DNA of 6,684 nt, taken from contig JAUWTX010000117.1 in assembly GCA_030614505.1 (NCBI GenBank), positions 1 to 6,684 of the forward strand. Reading direction: 5' to 3'. Position 1 is the first letter of the stretch. Every line of letters begins with the position of its first letter. The position numbers were made by a program, and so were the translations under genes. Below are positions 1 to 6,256 of this stretch, in pieces. The notes under the pieces were generated by a model that worked only from the letters and a program-made list of their open reading frames with translations, was not told the origin of the DNA and did no database searches. The stretch comes from Desulfuromonadales bacterium. Its GTDB lineage: Bacteria > Desulfobacterota > Desulfuromonadia > Desulfuromonadales > BM103.

Positions 1-110
1 CCGCTATTTCTATAGAAGCTTATGATTTCTTCTTTTTCAATCAAACGATTCAAAAGTTGAGGTTTGACATAATCATAATGACCTTCGTTGTGCATTACAC
101 GTATAAGCAT
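1..110 (-). CDS. Small conserved protein, N-terminal 37 residues (partial, resembles the GSU3473-type family)
   Basis: The frame begins at an ATG complementary to 108-110 and stays open to the window edge. The 37 visible residues start MLIRVMHNEGHYDYVKP, continue through LLNRLIE and end SFYRNSG. The pattern of an N-terminal LIRV strand, a G-x-YDYVK turn, a short helix and an F-x-R-x-S-G segment matches, from memory, a short family of about 40-60 residues found in Geobacter and relatives, in which the next residue is usually Trp. The start is set by a perfect Shine-Dalgarno (AGGAGGA on the minus strand, plus positions 116-122) five bases upstream of the ATG, with a candidate promoter further upstream. 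The function of the family is unknown to me. The C-terminus lies outside the window, so completeness cannot be judged. I am confident that this is a real gene and moderately confident of the family. Confidence 0.8.
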   Translation of the reverse strand, partial: MLIRVMHNEGHYDYVKPQLLNRLIEKEEIISFYRNS

Positions 111-179
111 CTGTGTCCTCCTACATTCTTGAGCAAGCAGACAGTTCTCTCTGTACCAGCAAAAACAACCGTTACTTGT

Positions 180-208
180 ATTCTGGAACAAAAGGAAACA
201 AGTCTCAA
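180..208 (-). promoter_or_regulatory. Candidate sigma-70 promoter of the small edge gene
   Basis: On the minus strand, TTGAGA (plus 203-208, five of six matches to the -35 consensus) is followed by a 17-bp spacer and CAGAAT (plus 180-185, four of six matches to TATAAT). This would start transcription near 173 and leave a leader of roughly 60 bases before the ATG at 110. It is the best pair seen in the 174-bp spacer 111-284. No clear rho-independent terminator for the DUF362 gene was seen there. This is a consensus match only. Confidence 0.4.
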
Positions 209-284
209 TAGAACCAATTATGCAATTAGGTATAACTAAAGATAGAGAAGCTCAATACTTTAAGCGGTAGGCCACCCTTGATGA

Positions 285-1412
285 TCACCATTTATCACGT
301 TCCGGTTCCAACTTCACCAACTCGTATTCTCGCTGACCCAATCCCACTTTTTCACCATGCTCGAGTTGTACTTCCCAGTTGATATGTGGGTAAACGCCGC
401 GAAACTTGTCGCAGCCCGGTTCGTGGCCGGTCCTCATCTCGGTGTCCGGTAGTCCACGAGCCTGATTGACCAGGTCGGCGCAAGCCTGATCCAGAGCGAC
501 CGGATCACTTGATGCGAGTATGCCGAGATCGGGAACAATCGGAGCATCGGAGTGACCGTAGCAGTCACAGGCTGGTGAGACCTGGGTAATGAAGTTAACG
601 AAGAGTCGTTTGTTGTCTTTGCCCGCAAGGGCTCCCAGTGAATATTCAGCCATTTTTTTCATGACCAGGGCAGATTCTTCATTCCACTGAATCCGAATCG
701 CCTGTGGTTCACAGACGGTGATGCAGCGACCGCAGCCAACACAGCGATTTTCATCGAGGACCGCCTTGCCGGTGCTGAGATCAATCGCACCGTGGGCGCA
801 GGCCTTGAGACAGGCGCCGCAGGAGGTGCAATGTTTTTCAGAAATGCTGGGAGCAACGGTGGAGTGTTGTTCGAGTTTTCCTTCGCGGCTTGAACAGCCC
901 ATAGCGAGATTTTTGATCGCTCCGCCAAAGCCGGTCAGCTCGTGACATTTGAAATGGGAGAGTACGATCAAAACGTCTGCTTCGATGATTTCCAGACCGA
1001 TGTCAACTTCTGTAAGAAGTTCGCCGGGGACGGTAATCCTTTGCGATGAATGGCCGCGCAAACCGTCGCTCATGATGAGCGGTGCATTGACAACAGCATA
1101 AGCAAAGCCGTTTTCTATGGCACAGGTCAGAGCTGATACCGCTTCTTTGCGTTCGCCCGGATAAAGAGTGCTCGAATCGGTCAGGAAGGGTTTGCCGCCT
1201 AGCTCTTTGACTTGATCAACGATCCTGCGGACGAAGGTTGGTCTGATATAAGCGTGACCACCCTTTTCGCCGAAATGCATCTTGATGGCGACGAGCTCGC
1301 CGGGGCGAACCACGCCTGACAAGCCGGCCTGGTCAGTCAATCTCTCCAGTTTGGTATGCAGGTTCTCCCGCATACCGGCTCGCATATCTGCGAAATAAAC
1401 CTGTGTGGCCAT
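285..1412 (-). CDS. DUF362 domain protein with two [4Fe-4S] ferredoxin motifs
   Basis: This 375-residue protein has the DUF362 layout: an N-terminal segment around VAIKMHFGEKGG (41-52), the FGGAIKNLAMGC region with following Gly-Lys (162-179) and the C-terminal DPVALDQAC segment (303-311). Between the DUF362 halves is a bacterial ferredoxin-type insert with two complete CxxCxxCxxxC motifs: C195/C198/C201/C205 and C224/C227/C230/C234, each expected to bind a [4Fe-4S] cluster. A further CDC pair sits at 282-284. No signal peptide or membrane segment is visible, so it is probably a cytoplasmic redox protein. DUF362 proteins have no settled biochemical role; electron transfer is an inference from the motifs. 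The start is supported by a GGAGGG Shine-Dalgarno four bases upstream of the ATG. A terminator of the upstream lipoprotein gene lies only about 45 bp before the start, so this gene may need its own promoter or read-through. The frame appears intact. Confidence 0.93.
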   Translation of the reverse strand: MATQVYFADMRAGMRENLHTKLERLTDQAGLSGVVRPGELVAIKMHFGEKGGHAYIRPTFVRRIVDQVKELGGKPFLTDSSTLYPGERKEAVSALTCAIENGFAYAVVNAPLIMSDGLRGHSSQRITVPGELLTEVDIGLEIIEADVLIVLSHFKCHELTGFGGAIKNLAMGCSSREGKLEQHSTVAPSISEKHCTSCGACLKACAHGAIDLSTGKAVLDENRCVGCGRCITVCEPQAIRIQWNEESALVMKKMAEYSLGALAGKDNKRLFVNFITQVSPACDCYGHSDAPIVPDLGILASSDPVALDQACADLVNQARGLPDTEMRTGHEPGCDKFRGVYPHINWEVQLEHGEKVGLGQREYELVKLEPERDKW

Positions 1413-1457
1413 AATTCCCTCCAGCGTGATTGCTTGCCTGAAGATGTTCCGTAAATG

Positions 1458-1484
1458 AATAAAGGCCCGGCAAGGGCCTTTATT
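1458..1484 (-). terminator. Intrinsic terminator of the lipoprotein gene
   Basis: This is a perfect 11-bp inverted repeat, AATAAAGGCCC (1458-1468) and GGGCCTTTATT (1474-1484), around a 5-nt loop. Read on the minus strand, the G+C-rich core is followed by a T-rich tail (TTTATTCATTT). It sits about 40 bp past the stop of the lipoprotein gene and before the DUF362 gene. The symmetric A/T flanks could let it also act on plus-strand transcripts. Confidence 0.8.
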
Positions 1485-1525
1485 ACGACAGCAAAGCCGC
1501 GATTGATGGAACAGAAAAGAAGGGG

Positions 1526-1795
1526 CTACTGCGGTTGTTCAGACTGCTTGCCGAGTTGCCCGTAGGCTTCAACCTTACCGTTGACCATATGGACATAGTA
1601 GCGTTCCCAGAAACGATTGGCGGGGATGTACCAGAGGTATTCCTCGTTACCGCTACCCGAGGCGTTGCTCGGCTTTCCCATCTGTTGCATGACCTCAGCT
1701 TTGGACATGCCGAGTTCAATTTTGTGCATGCCGATCCAGGGGGAGCAGCCGCTTAAAAAAACAACCAATACAATCCAGAGAAACCATCTGTGCAT
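1526..1795 (-). CDS. Small BamE/SmpA-like lipoprotein
   Basis: This is an 89-residue protein with a type II (lipoprotein) signal peptide: a charged MHRW start, a hydrophobic stretch (5-14) and the lipobox LSGC with the lipidated cysteine at C17. Mature residue +2 is Ser, which under the E. coli rule favours outer-membrane sorting. The mature part, about 73 residues, begins with IELGMSKAEVMQQMGKPS (31-48), the typical helix-turn-GxP signature of the SmpA/OmlA (BamE-like) fold. It is followed by an aromatic strand YLWYIP and a second strand YYVHMVNGKVEAYG. The start is backed by an AGGAGGA ribosome site. It lies 74 bp downstream of the MscS gene on the same strand and may be co-transcribed with it. 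The fold is widespread in small envelope lipoproteins (BamE, OsmE and others). The context gives no reason to call it the true BamE subunit, so no symbol is assigned. Confidence 0.85.
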   Translation of the reverse strand: MHRWFLWIVLVVFLSGCSPWIGMHKIELGMSKAEVMQQMGKPSNASGSGNEEYLWYIPANRFWERYYVHMVNGKVEAYGQLGKQSEQPQ

Positions 1796-1822
1796 CGTCT
1801 TCCTCCTGTTTGCCCATCAATG

Positions 1823-1842
1823 AACAAGCCCAATGACTTGTT
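1823..1842 (-). other. Weak hairpin between the channel and lipoprotein genes
   Basis: AACAAG (1823-1828) and CTTGTT (1837-1842) form a 6-bp stem with an 8-nt loop in the 74-bp spacer between the MscS stop and the lipoprotein start. The stem is short and A/T-rich with no T run after it on the minus strand, so it is more likely a processing or stability element, or chance, than a terminator. It therefore does not rule out co-transcription. Confidence 0.25.
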
Positions 1843-1869
1843 ATGGTGAATTGCTACAAGATTGTCATA

Positions 1870-2976
1870 TCATGATTTTTCCGGAATCGCTTCCGCAGGC
1901 TTAGAACTTTCTTTGCGCAGGTAAACAGTGGTGCTGGGGAAAGCGATTTCCAGGCCAAGTTCTTCCAGGGTATCCATAATTTTCAGGCAGACATCTTCCC
2001 GGGCATCAAGATATTCTCCCCATTTAATCGTGGTTGTAAAGCAGTAGACCATGATGTCGAGAGACGAAGCGCCGAAGTCGGTGAAGTTGACCAGAAAAAA
2101 CTCCTGATCAATGGCCGGATGAGTCTTTAACAGTTCGCGAATTCGGCTGACCGCTTCACGCATCTGTGCCGGAGTGGCATCGTATGAGACTCCAACGGTG
2201 AGACGGATGCGCCGTTTGGGCATGCGACTGTAGTTGTCGAGGGGCAGATTGGCAATGAGGTTGTTTGGCACGGAGATTAACGTCTTGGCAAATGTGCGAA
2301 TCTTGGTCGAGCGAAAGCCGACCTCTTCGACGGTTCCTTCCATGTCACCGGCCTTGATCCAGTCACCAACCTGGAAGGGACGATCGAAGATGATCATTAG
2401 CGAGCCAAAGATGTTGGATACCGTGTCCTTGGCTGCCAGGGCAAAAGCCAGGCCGCCGATGCCGAGCGAAGCAATCACTCCGGTAACCGGATAGCCGAAG
2501 GTCTGGATCGCCATGAGACAGGCCATGATAACAATTAATATACGCAGACTTTTGCGCAGCAGCGGAGCCAGGGCATCGTCCAGAGTTGATTTGGTGCGTG
2601 CTGCCCATTTGCTCAGGTAATGATCGACCATATCGACCAGGTTGAAAAGGAACCAGGCGACATCATAGATGACCAACGCTTTGAGTATAGCGGTGGTGAG
2701 TTTGTGAAAATCAAAGGGTTCGCTTGGAAGTTGAAGAACTTCCATCGCGATGAAAAACCCAATCAGCAAGACAAGGAACTCTGCCGGTTTCTGCAGACAG
2801 GCTAGAAAACGGTCATCAAGTTCCCTTTTTGACTTTTGCGCCAGAGGCAGGATTGTCTTGGTAAAGATGTAGGCGAAGATTTTCTTGGCAATATAGGAGG
2901 CGAGAAGGATACCAAATGCCATGGCATATTGTCCGAGGGTGATGCCGAGAATTTCGCTATCCATCCACTCTGTCAT
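1870..2976 (-). CDS. MscS-family mechanosensitive ion channel
   Basis: This 368-residue inner-membrane channel protein is expected to open under membrane tension and release solutes on hypo-osmotic shock. About five hydrophobic segments are visible (roughly 14-36, 65-86, 97-116, 144-160 and 164-195). The last is the pore-lining helix, rich in Gly/Ala (SLGIGGLAFALAAKDTVSN, 170-188). It is followed by the conserved MIIFDRPFQVGDWI segment (194-207), the beta domain with GTVEEVGFRSTKIRTF (214-229) and VPNN (237-240), then an alpha/beta cytoplasmic domain ending in FPSTTVYL (347-354). Length and the extra N-terminal helices resemble the medium-size YnaI/YbdG-type channels rather than the 286-residue E. 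coli MscS, so no symbol is given. The start is supported by AAAGGAG upstream of the ATG. It is transcribed divergently from acnA, with the lipoprotein gene directly downstream. The frame is intact. Confidence 0.95.
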   Translation of the reverse strand: MTEWMDSEILGITLGQYAMAFGILLASYIAKKIFAYIFTKTILPLAQKSKRELDDRFLACLQKPAEFLVLLIGFFIAMEVLQLPSEPFDFHKLTTAILKALVIYDVAWFLFNLVDMVDHYLSKWAARTKSTLDDALAPLLRKSLRILIVIMACLMAIQTFGYPVTGVIASLGIGGLAFALAAKDTVSNIFGSLMIIFDRPFQVGDWIKAGDMEGTVEEVGFRSTKIRTFAKTLISVPNNLIANLPLDNYSRMPKRRIRLTVGVSYDATPAQMREAVSRIRELLKTHPAIDQEFFLVNFTDFGASSLDIMVYCFTTTIKWGEYLDAREDVCLKIMDTLEELGLEIAFPSTTVYLRKESSKPAEAIPEKS

Positions 2977-3097
2977 GGTGCTCTCCTTTGGTGACAGGAC
3001 AACTACGCCGGTGTCTTAAGATCGTGGTCAACCTGAGTATTTGATGGACACTAAGCTAGCAGATGAAATCGTCAAAAGCAAGGCTGTGGGTGCTGGT

Positions 3098-3111
3098 CCG
3101 GGATGTCCCGG
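3098..3111. repeat. Palindrome CCGGGA-TG-TCCCGG upstream of acnA
   Basis: This is a perfect 6-bp inverted repeat around two bases. It is G+C-rich in an otherwise A+T-leaning spacer, 25-40 bp upstream of the putative acnA -10 elements. It could be an operator for a dimeric regulator or a small hairpin (5-bp stem, ATGT loop). No regulator can be named from the sequence. Confidence 0.4.
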
Positions 3112-3135
3112 GGCTCAAATGATTCTGCCAGTTTA

Positions 3136-3144
3136 TGGTAGAAT
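3136..3144 (+). promoter_or_regulatory. Candidate extended -10 element of acnA
   Basis: TGGTAGAAT fits the extended -10 form TGn plus TAGAAT (five of six matches to TATAAT). No good -35 lies 17 bp upstream, which is typical of extended -10 promoters. An alternative -10, CATAAT, lies at 3153-3158 inside an inverted repeat. Either would give an acnA leader of about 40-50 bases. Confidence 0.35.
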
Positions 3145-3145
3145 G

Positions 3146-3161
3146 GGTATGACATAATACC
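3146..3161. repeat. Inverted repeat GGTAT-N6-ATACC in the acnA promoter region
   Basis: Perfect 5-bp arms surround a 6-bp centre (GACATA), giving 16 bp in total. It lies directly after the extended -10 candidate and overlaps the alternative -10 (CATAAT). The size and position fit an operator where a bound dimeric repressor would block the acnA promoter. The factor is unknown. Confidence 0.4.
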
Positions 3162-3202
3162 TTGGTGTTTAAGGCCAGAAGAAATGAAAGAGAGAGGACA
3201 TT

Positions 3203-5869
3203 ATGAGTATCAACAGTCTCAATAGCTTTAATACCCGCCGAACTCTGGATATTAATGGGACGGCTTATGAATATTTCAGCCTGGAAAAACTTACAGAAAC
3301 ATGTAGCGATGTGACGCGTTTGCCGCTGACGCTCAAGATCCTGTTGGAAAATCTATTACGTAACGAGGACGGTGAATCCGTTACAGTAAAGGATATCAAC
3401 GCGGTGGTCGACTGGTTGGAAAAGCGCAGCTCCGATCATGAAATTGCCTTTCGACCGGCGCGGGTATTGATGCAGGATTTTACCGGTGTGCCGGCGGTTG
3501 TCGATCTGGCGGCCATGCGTGATGCTGTTGTCCGCGTCGGCGGTGATCCACAAAAGATCAACCCACAGATCCCGGTGGACCTGGTGATAGATCATTCGGT
3601 CATGGTTGACAAGTACGCCATGCCTGAAGCCTTCGCGTATAACGTCGATAAGGAAATGGAGCGCAACCGTGAGCGCTATGCCTTCCTGCGCTGGGGGCAG
3701 TTGGCCTTCGATAACTTTCGCGTGGTGCCGCCTGGCACCGGTATCTGCCACCAGGTGAACCTCGAATACCTGGCCCGCACCGTCTGGTCGGAAGACCGTG
3801 ATGGCAGGAAGGTCGCTTACCCGGATACCCTGGTTGGTACCGACAGTCATACCACCATGATCAATGGTTTGGCTGTCCTCGGCTGGGGGGTCGGTGGTAT
3901 TGAAGCTGAAGCGGCGATGCTCGGCCAGGCGGTTTCAATGATTATCCCTGAAGTCGTTGGTTTCCGCATGAATGGCAAACTGCAGGAGGGGGTAACTGCG
4001 ACTGACCTCGTGCTGACTGTCACCCAGATACTGCGCCAATTTGGTGTTGTCGGCAAGTTTGTCGAATTCTTCGGTGATGGTCTGGCCAAGCTGCCTTTGG
4101 CCGACCGTGCAACGATTGCCAATATGGCTCCTGAGTATGGTGCCACCTGTGGCTGGTTCCCAATCGATGAAGTGACCATTGATTATCTACGTCTCTCCAG
4201 TCGTGACGATGCAACGATTGCCCTGGTAGAGTCCTATGCCAAACAGCAGGGTCTGTGGCGTTTCGACGGGATGCCTGACCCTGATTACACCGCCGTTCTT
4301 GAGCTTGATCTTGGTGCCGTCAAGCCAAGCCTGGCCGGGCCGAAACGCCCCCAGGACCGCGTCGATCTCGAAGCACTCAAACAGGCTACTGTGGAAGTTA
4401 TTCCTGCAGATTTGGCTGACAGGAGTATTGCTGTCGCTGACGCCGACTATCGCTTGAACCAGGGTGATGTCGTAATCTCGGCGATTACCTCCTGTACCAA
4501 CACCTCCAATCCGGCAGTGATGATGGGGGCCGGGTTGCTGGCGAAAAAAGCGATTGAAAAGGGTCTTAAGCAGAAGCCCTGGGTTAAGACTTCCATGGCG
4601 CCCGGCTCCAAAGTGGTGACCGACTACCTGGAAAAAGCCGGCCTGCAGACTTATCTCGATCAGCTTGGCTACAATGTGGTTGGCTACGGCTGTACCACCT
4701 GTATAGGCAACTCCGGTCCCCTGGTTGGTCCGATTGCTGACGCGATTAGCGAAAGCGACATGACCGTCTGTTCGGTTCTTTCCGGAAACCGCAATTTCGA
4801 GGGACGCATTCACTCCCAGACCAAAGCTAACTGGCTGGCTTCTCCACCGCTGGTGGTTGCTTTCGGGCTGGCCGGTACTACGCTTATTGACTTGACCAGC
4901 GAACCGCTTGGCCAGGATCCGCAAGGTAATGATGTCTACTTGAAAGACATCTGGCCGAGTGATGACGAGGTTTCTGAAATGGTCAAACTGGTTTCGGCGG
5001 ACATGTTTCGCGAGAAGTATGCCGATGTCTTTGCCGGCGAGGAAAGCTGGCGTAGCCTGCCGTTGCCCGAAGGTCAGACCTATGCCTGGATGGAAGAGTC
5101 TACCTATGTCAAGGAGCCGTCCTTTTTCGAGGTTCGCGAAGAAATGTCAACTGGACTGACAGGCTTTGTCGGAGCACGACTTCTTGCCTTGCTCGGTGAT
5201 TCGATCACCACGGACCATATTTCACCTGCCGGAACGATTCTGGCAAGCAGCCCGGCTGGAGTCTACCTGCGTGAACGTGGCATGGGACCGGCTGATTTCA
5301 ATTCCTATGGTTCGCGGCGTGGCAACCACGAAGTGATGATACGCGGTACCTTTGCTAATATTCGTTTAAAGAATGAGCTTGTGCCTGGTGTTGAGGGCGG
5401 CTTTACCAGAGTGCTTCCCGGTGATGAGCAGGTGAGTATCTTTGATGCGGCAATGAAATATGCAGAGGAGAATTCTCCCTTGATAATTATGGCTGGTAAG
5501 GAGTATGGAACTGGTTCGAGCCGGGACTGGGCGGCTAAAGGGACTCTTCTGCTCGGCGTGAAGGCTGTGATTGCCGAAAGTTACGAACGCATCCATCGCT
5601 CCAACCTGGTTGGTATGGGAGTCTTGCCGTTACAGTTTAAAGAAGGAGACAATCACAAAACTCTGGCTATCGATGGCAGCGAAACCTTTGATCTGATTGG
5701 CCAGGAGACGCCGCTCGAACCGGGCCAGGATATTACTCTGCGGGTTAACCGCGCAGATGGCAGCAGCCAGAAACTCGTTGTGACCTGTCGCATCGATACC
5801 GCCAACGAGGTGCAGTATTTCCAAAGTGGAGGGATTCTGAATTACGTGCTGCGCAATCTGATGAAATAA
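3203..5869 (+). CDS. acnA: Aconitate hydratase, AcnA type
   Basis: This enzyme converts citrate to isocitrate through cis-aconitate in the TCA cycle, using a [4Fe-4S] cluster in the cytoplasm. The 888-residue length is close to E. coli AcnA (891). Domains 1-3 carry DSHTTMINGLAVLGWGVGG from D214, the cluster ligands C431 (in TSCTNTSNP) and C497/C500 (in GCTTCIGNSG), and the substrate-binding NRNFEGR segment with R530 and R535. A linker leads to the C-terminal swivelling domain with GDSITTDHISPAG (D666/S667), YGSRRGNH (704-706) and the catalytic GSSRDWAAKG loop (S772/S773/R774). The domain order is that of AcnA/IRP1, not AcnB. The start has GAGAGGA upstream of the ATG. The gene stands alone, with a divergent promoter region before it and a hairpin after it. 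In acetate-oxidising Desulfuromonadales this step is central to energy metabolism. Some AcnA proteins also bind mRNA as apo-protein; nothing here tests that. Confidence 0.98.
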   Translation: MSINSLNSFNTRRTLDINGTAYEYFSLEKLTETCSDVTRLPLTLKILLENLLRNEDGESVTVKDINAVVDWLEKRSSDHEIAFRPARVLMQDFTGVPAVVDLAAMRDAVVRVGGDPQKINPQIPVDLVIDHSVMVDKYAMPEAFAYNVDKEMERNRERYAFLRWGQLAFDNFRVVPPGTGICHQVNLEYLARTVWSEDRDGRKVAYPDTLVGTDSHTTMINGLAVLGWGVGGIEAEAAMLGQAVSMIIPEVVGFRMNGKLQEGVTATDLVLTVTQILRQFGVVGKFVEFFGDGLAKLPLADRATIANMAPEYGATCGWFPIDEVTIDYLRLSSRDDATIALVESYAKQQGLWRFDGMPDPDYTAVLELDLGAVKPSLAGPKRPQDRVDLEALKQATVEVIPADLADRSIAVADADYRLNQGDVVISAITSCTNTSNPAVMMGAGLLAKKAIEKGLKQKPWVKTSMAPGSKVVTDYLEKAGLQTYLDQLGYNVVGYGCTTCIGNSGPLVGPIADAISESDMTVCSVLSGNRNFEGRIHSQTKANWLASPPLVVAFGLAGTTLIDLTSEPLGQDPQGNDVYLKDIWPSDDEVSEMVKLVSADMFREKYADVFAGEESWRSLPLPEGQTYAWMEESTYVKEPSFFEVREEMSTGLTGFVGARLLALLGDSITTDHISPAGTILASSPAGVYLRERGMGPADFNSYGSRRGNHEVMIRGTFANIRLKNELVPGVEGGFTRVLPGDEQVSIFDAAMKYAEENSPLIIMAGKEYGTGSSRDWAAKGTLLLGVKAVIAESYERIHRSNLVGMGVLPLQFKEGDNHKTLAIDGSETFDLIGQETPLEPGQDITLRVNRADGSSQKLVVTCRIDTANEVQYFQSGGILNYVLRNLMK

Positions 5870-5885
5870 ATTTATTGCAAAAAAA

Positions 5886-5915
5886 GCCCCACAGCCAGGA
5901 GGGCGACTGTGGGGC
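5886..5915 (+). terminator. Terminator hairpin after acnA
   Basis: GCCCCACAG (5886-5894) pairs perfectly with CTGTGGGGC (5907-5915) over a 12-nt loop, starting 16 bp after the acnA stop. The tail on the plus strand (AACGGGTTTTTGG) has a T run displaced by six bases. On the minus strand the stem is followed at once by seven T (plus 5879-5885), a better terminator tail. It may therefore work in both directions, also stopping minus-strand transcripts that read through from the right. Confidence 0.75.
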
Positions 5916-5937
5916 AACGGGTTTTTGGTTCCTCTTC

Positions 5938-5943
5938 AGGAGG
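5938..5943 (+). promoter_or_regulatory. Perfect Shine-Dalgarno without an intact gene
   Basis: AGGAGG lies six bases before the ATG at 5950-5952, the best ribosome site on the plus strand here. The frame that follows closes after 34 codons (stop at 6052-6054). A good start site ahead of a short frame, next to a rhodanese fragment in another frame, fits a broken gene whose start region survives. A genuine short peptide gene is the alternative. Confidence 0.45.
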
Positions 5944-5949
5944 TAGAAC

Positions 5950-6221
5950 ATGGAGAAAACGTGTTCTGTTGTGTATACATTACCATTCTTGTCAGATATG
6001 TCAAGGGAAACTTTATCTGCTTGGTCAGCCGAGCGACCTTCGTCCCGGTTGTGATTATGTGCCATTCTGGTGGAGCTCGTGGTGCCTCGGCAACTAAGTT
6101 GGAAAATAAAGGGTATGAAGAAATTTATGTTGTTACCGATTGTTTTGAAGGTGAAACAATTAAAAAGGGTGAGAGAAAAAACTGGCGGCTTAAAAATGAA
6201 GCCCCAACCCTGTTGGGATGA
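5950..6221 (+). pseudogene. Decayed rhodanese-domain gene (C-terminal half recognisable)
   Basis: The frame running to the stop at 6219-6221 encodes PVVIMCHSGGARGASA, then KLENKGYEEIYVVTDCFEGE and KNWRLKNEAP. This matches the second half of single-domain rhodanese (sulfurtransferase) proteins: the beta strand before the active-site cysteine (codon at 6060-6062), a C-x-S-G-x-A-R-G loop, the helix and GY-x-x-x-Y-x-V strand, and a [D/G]GFEG-like turn in which the usual Gly is Cys (codon 6141-6143). The N-terminal half (D-x-R-x-x-x-E-[FY] and GHIPGA motifs) is not recognisable upstream. The only in-frame starts there are weak TTG/GTG codons. The good ribosome site and ATG at 5950 open a different frame of 34 codons (5950-6054). 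I infer an internal deletion plus frameshift in a former rhodanese gene. The alternative is a short expressed protein of about 98 residues from a TTG at 5925, which I think less likely. The region is AT-rich compared with acnA. Confidence 0.55.
6192..6217 (-). terminator. Possible weak terminator of the receiver gene
   Basis: Read on the minus strand, the CCCAAC-AGG-GTTGGG hairpin (plus 6203-6217) is followed by GCTTCA and five T (plus 6192-6196). It lies about 40 bp past the stop of the receiver-domain gene. The T run is displaced and the stem short, so termination would be inefficient. Confidence 0.3.
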
Positions 6222-6224
6222 AGC
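6196..6224. repeat. 15-nt hairpin flanked exactly by 7-bp direct repeats
   Basis: ATGAAGC occurs at 6196-6202 and again at 6218-6224. The 15 bases between are a perfect hairpin: CCCAAC (6203-6208), loop CCT, GTTGGG (6212-6217). One repeat copy plus hairpin is 22 bp. Removing it would carry the rhodanese frame past the stop at 6219-6221 to a stop at 6262-6264. The layout resembles a small insertion with target duplication or a replication-slippage product. Confidence 0.5.
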
Positions 6225-6256
6225 TGGCTGTCGGGAATTTATTGGTTTGCCGTCAC

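Larger units (their letters stand above)
2977..3202. promoter_or_regulatory. Divergent control region between mscS-type gene and acnA
   Basis: This 226-bp spacer has no gene of its own and must contain the promoters for both divergent genes. On the minus strand, TTGACC (plus 3026-3031) is a reasonable -35 for the channel gene, but no good -10 follows at the right distance. On the acnA side there are two -10-like hexamers and two inverted repeats, listed separately. Ribosome sites for both genes lie at its ends. Confidence 0.6.

Noticed and set aside
57..239. 60-codon plus-strand reading frame
   Set aside because: No ribosome site before its ATG, no recognisable domain, and it overlaps the well-supported minus-strand small gene and its promoter region.
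3356..3850. 164-codon minus-strand frame inside acnA
   Set aside because: Antisense shadow of conserved aconitase codons, without a ribosome site or recognisable motif.
4187..4924. 245-codon minus-strand frame inside acnA
   Set aside because: It lies fully antisense to a highly conserved aconitase and shows no known domain; long antisense frames are common opposite such genes.
5909..6097. 62-codon plus-strand frame with several Cys/His residues
   Set aside because: It starts with a GTG inside the acnA terminator stem, has no ribosome site, and its cysteine spacing matches no zinc- or iron-binding motif.
6040..6256. Possible riboswitch (for example cyclic-di-GMP type) in the spacer after acnA
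   Set aside because: No conserved GEMM-like core bases were found, and no plus-strand gene follows; the rhodanese coding signal explains much of the segment better.
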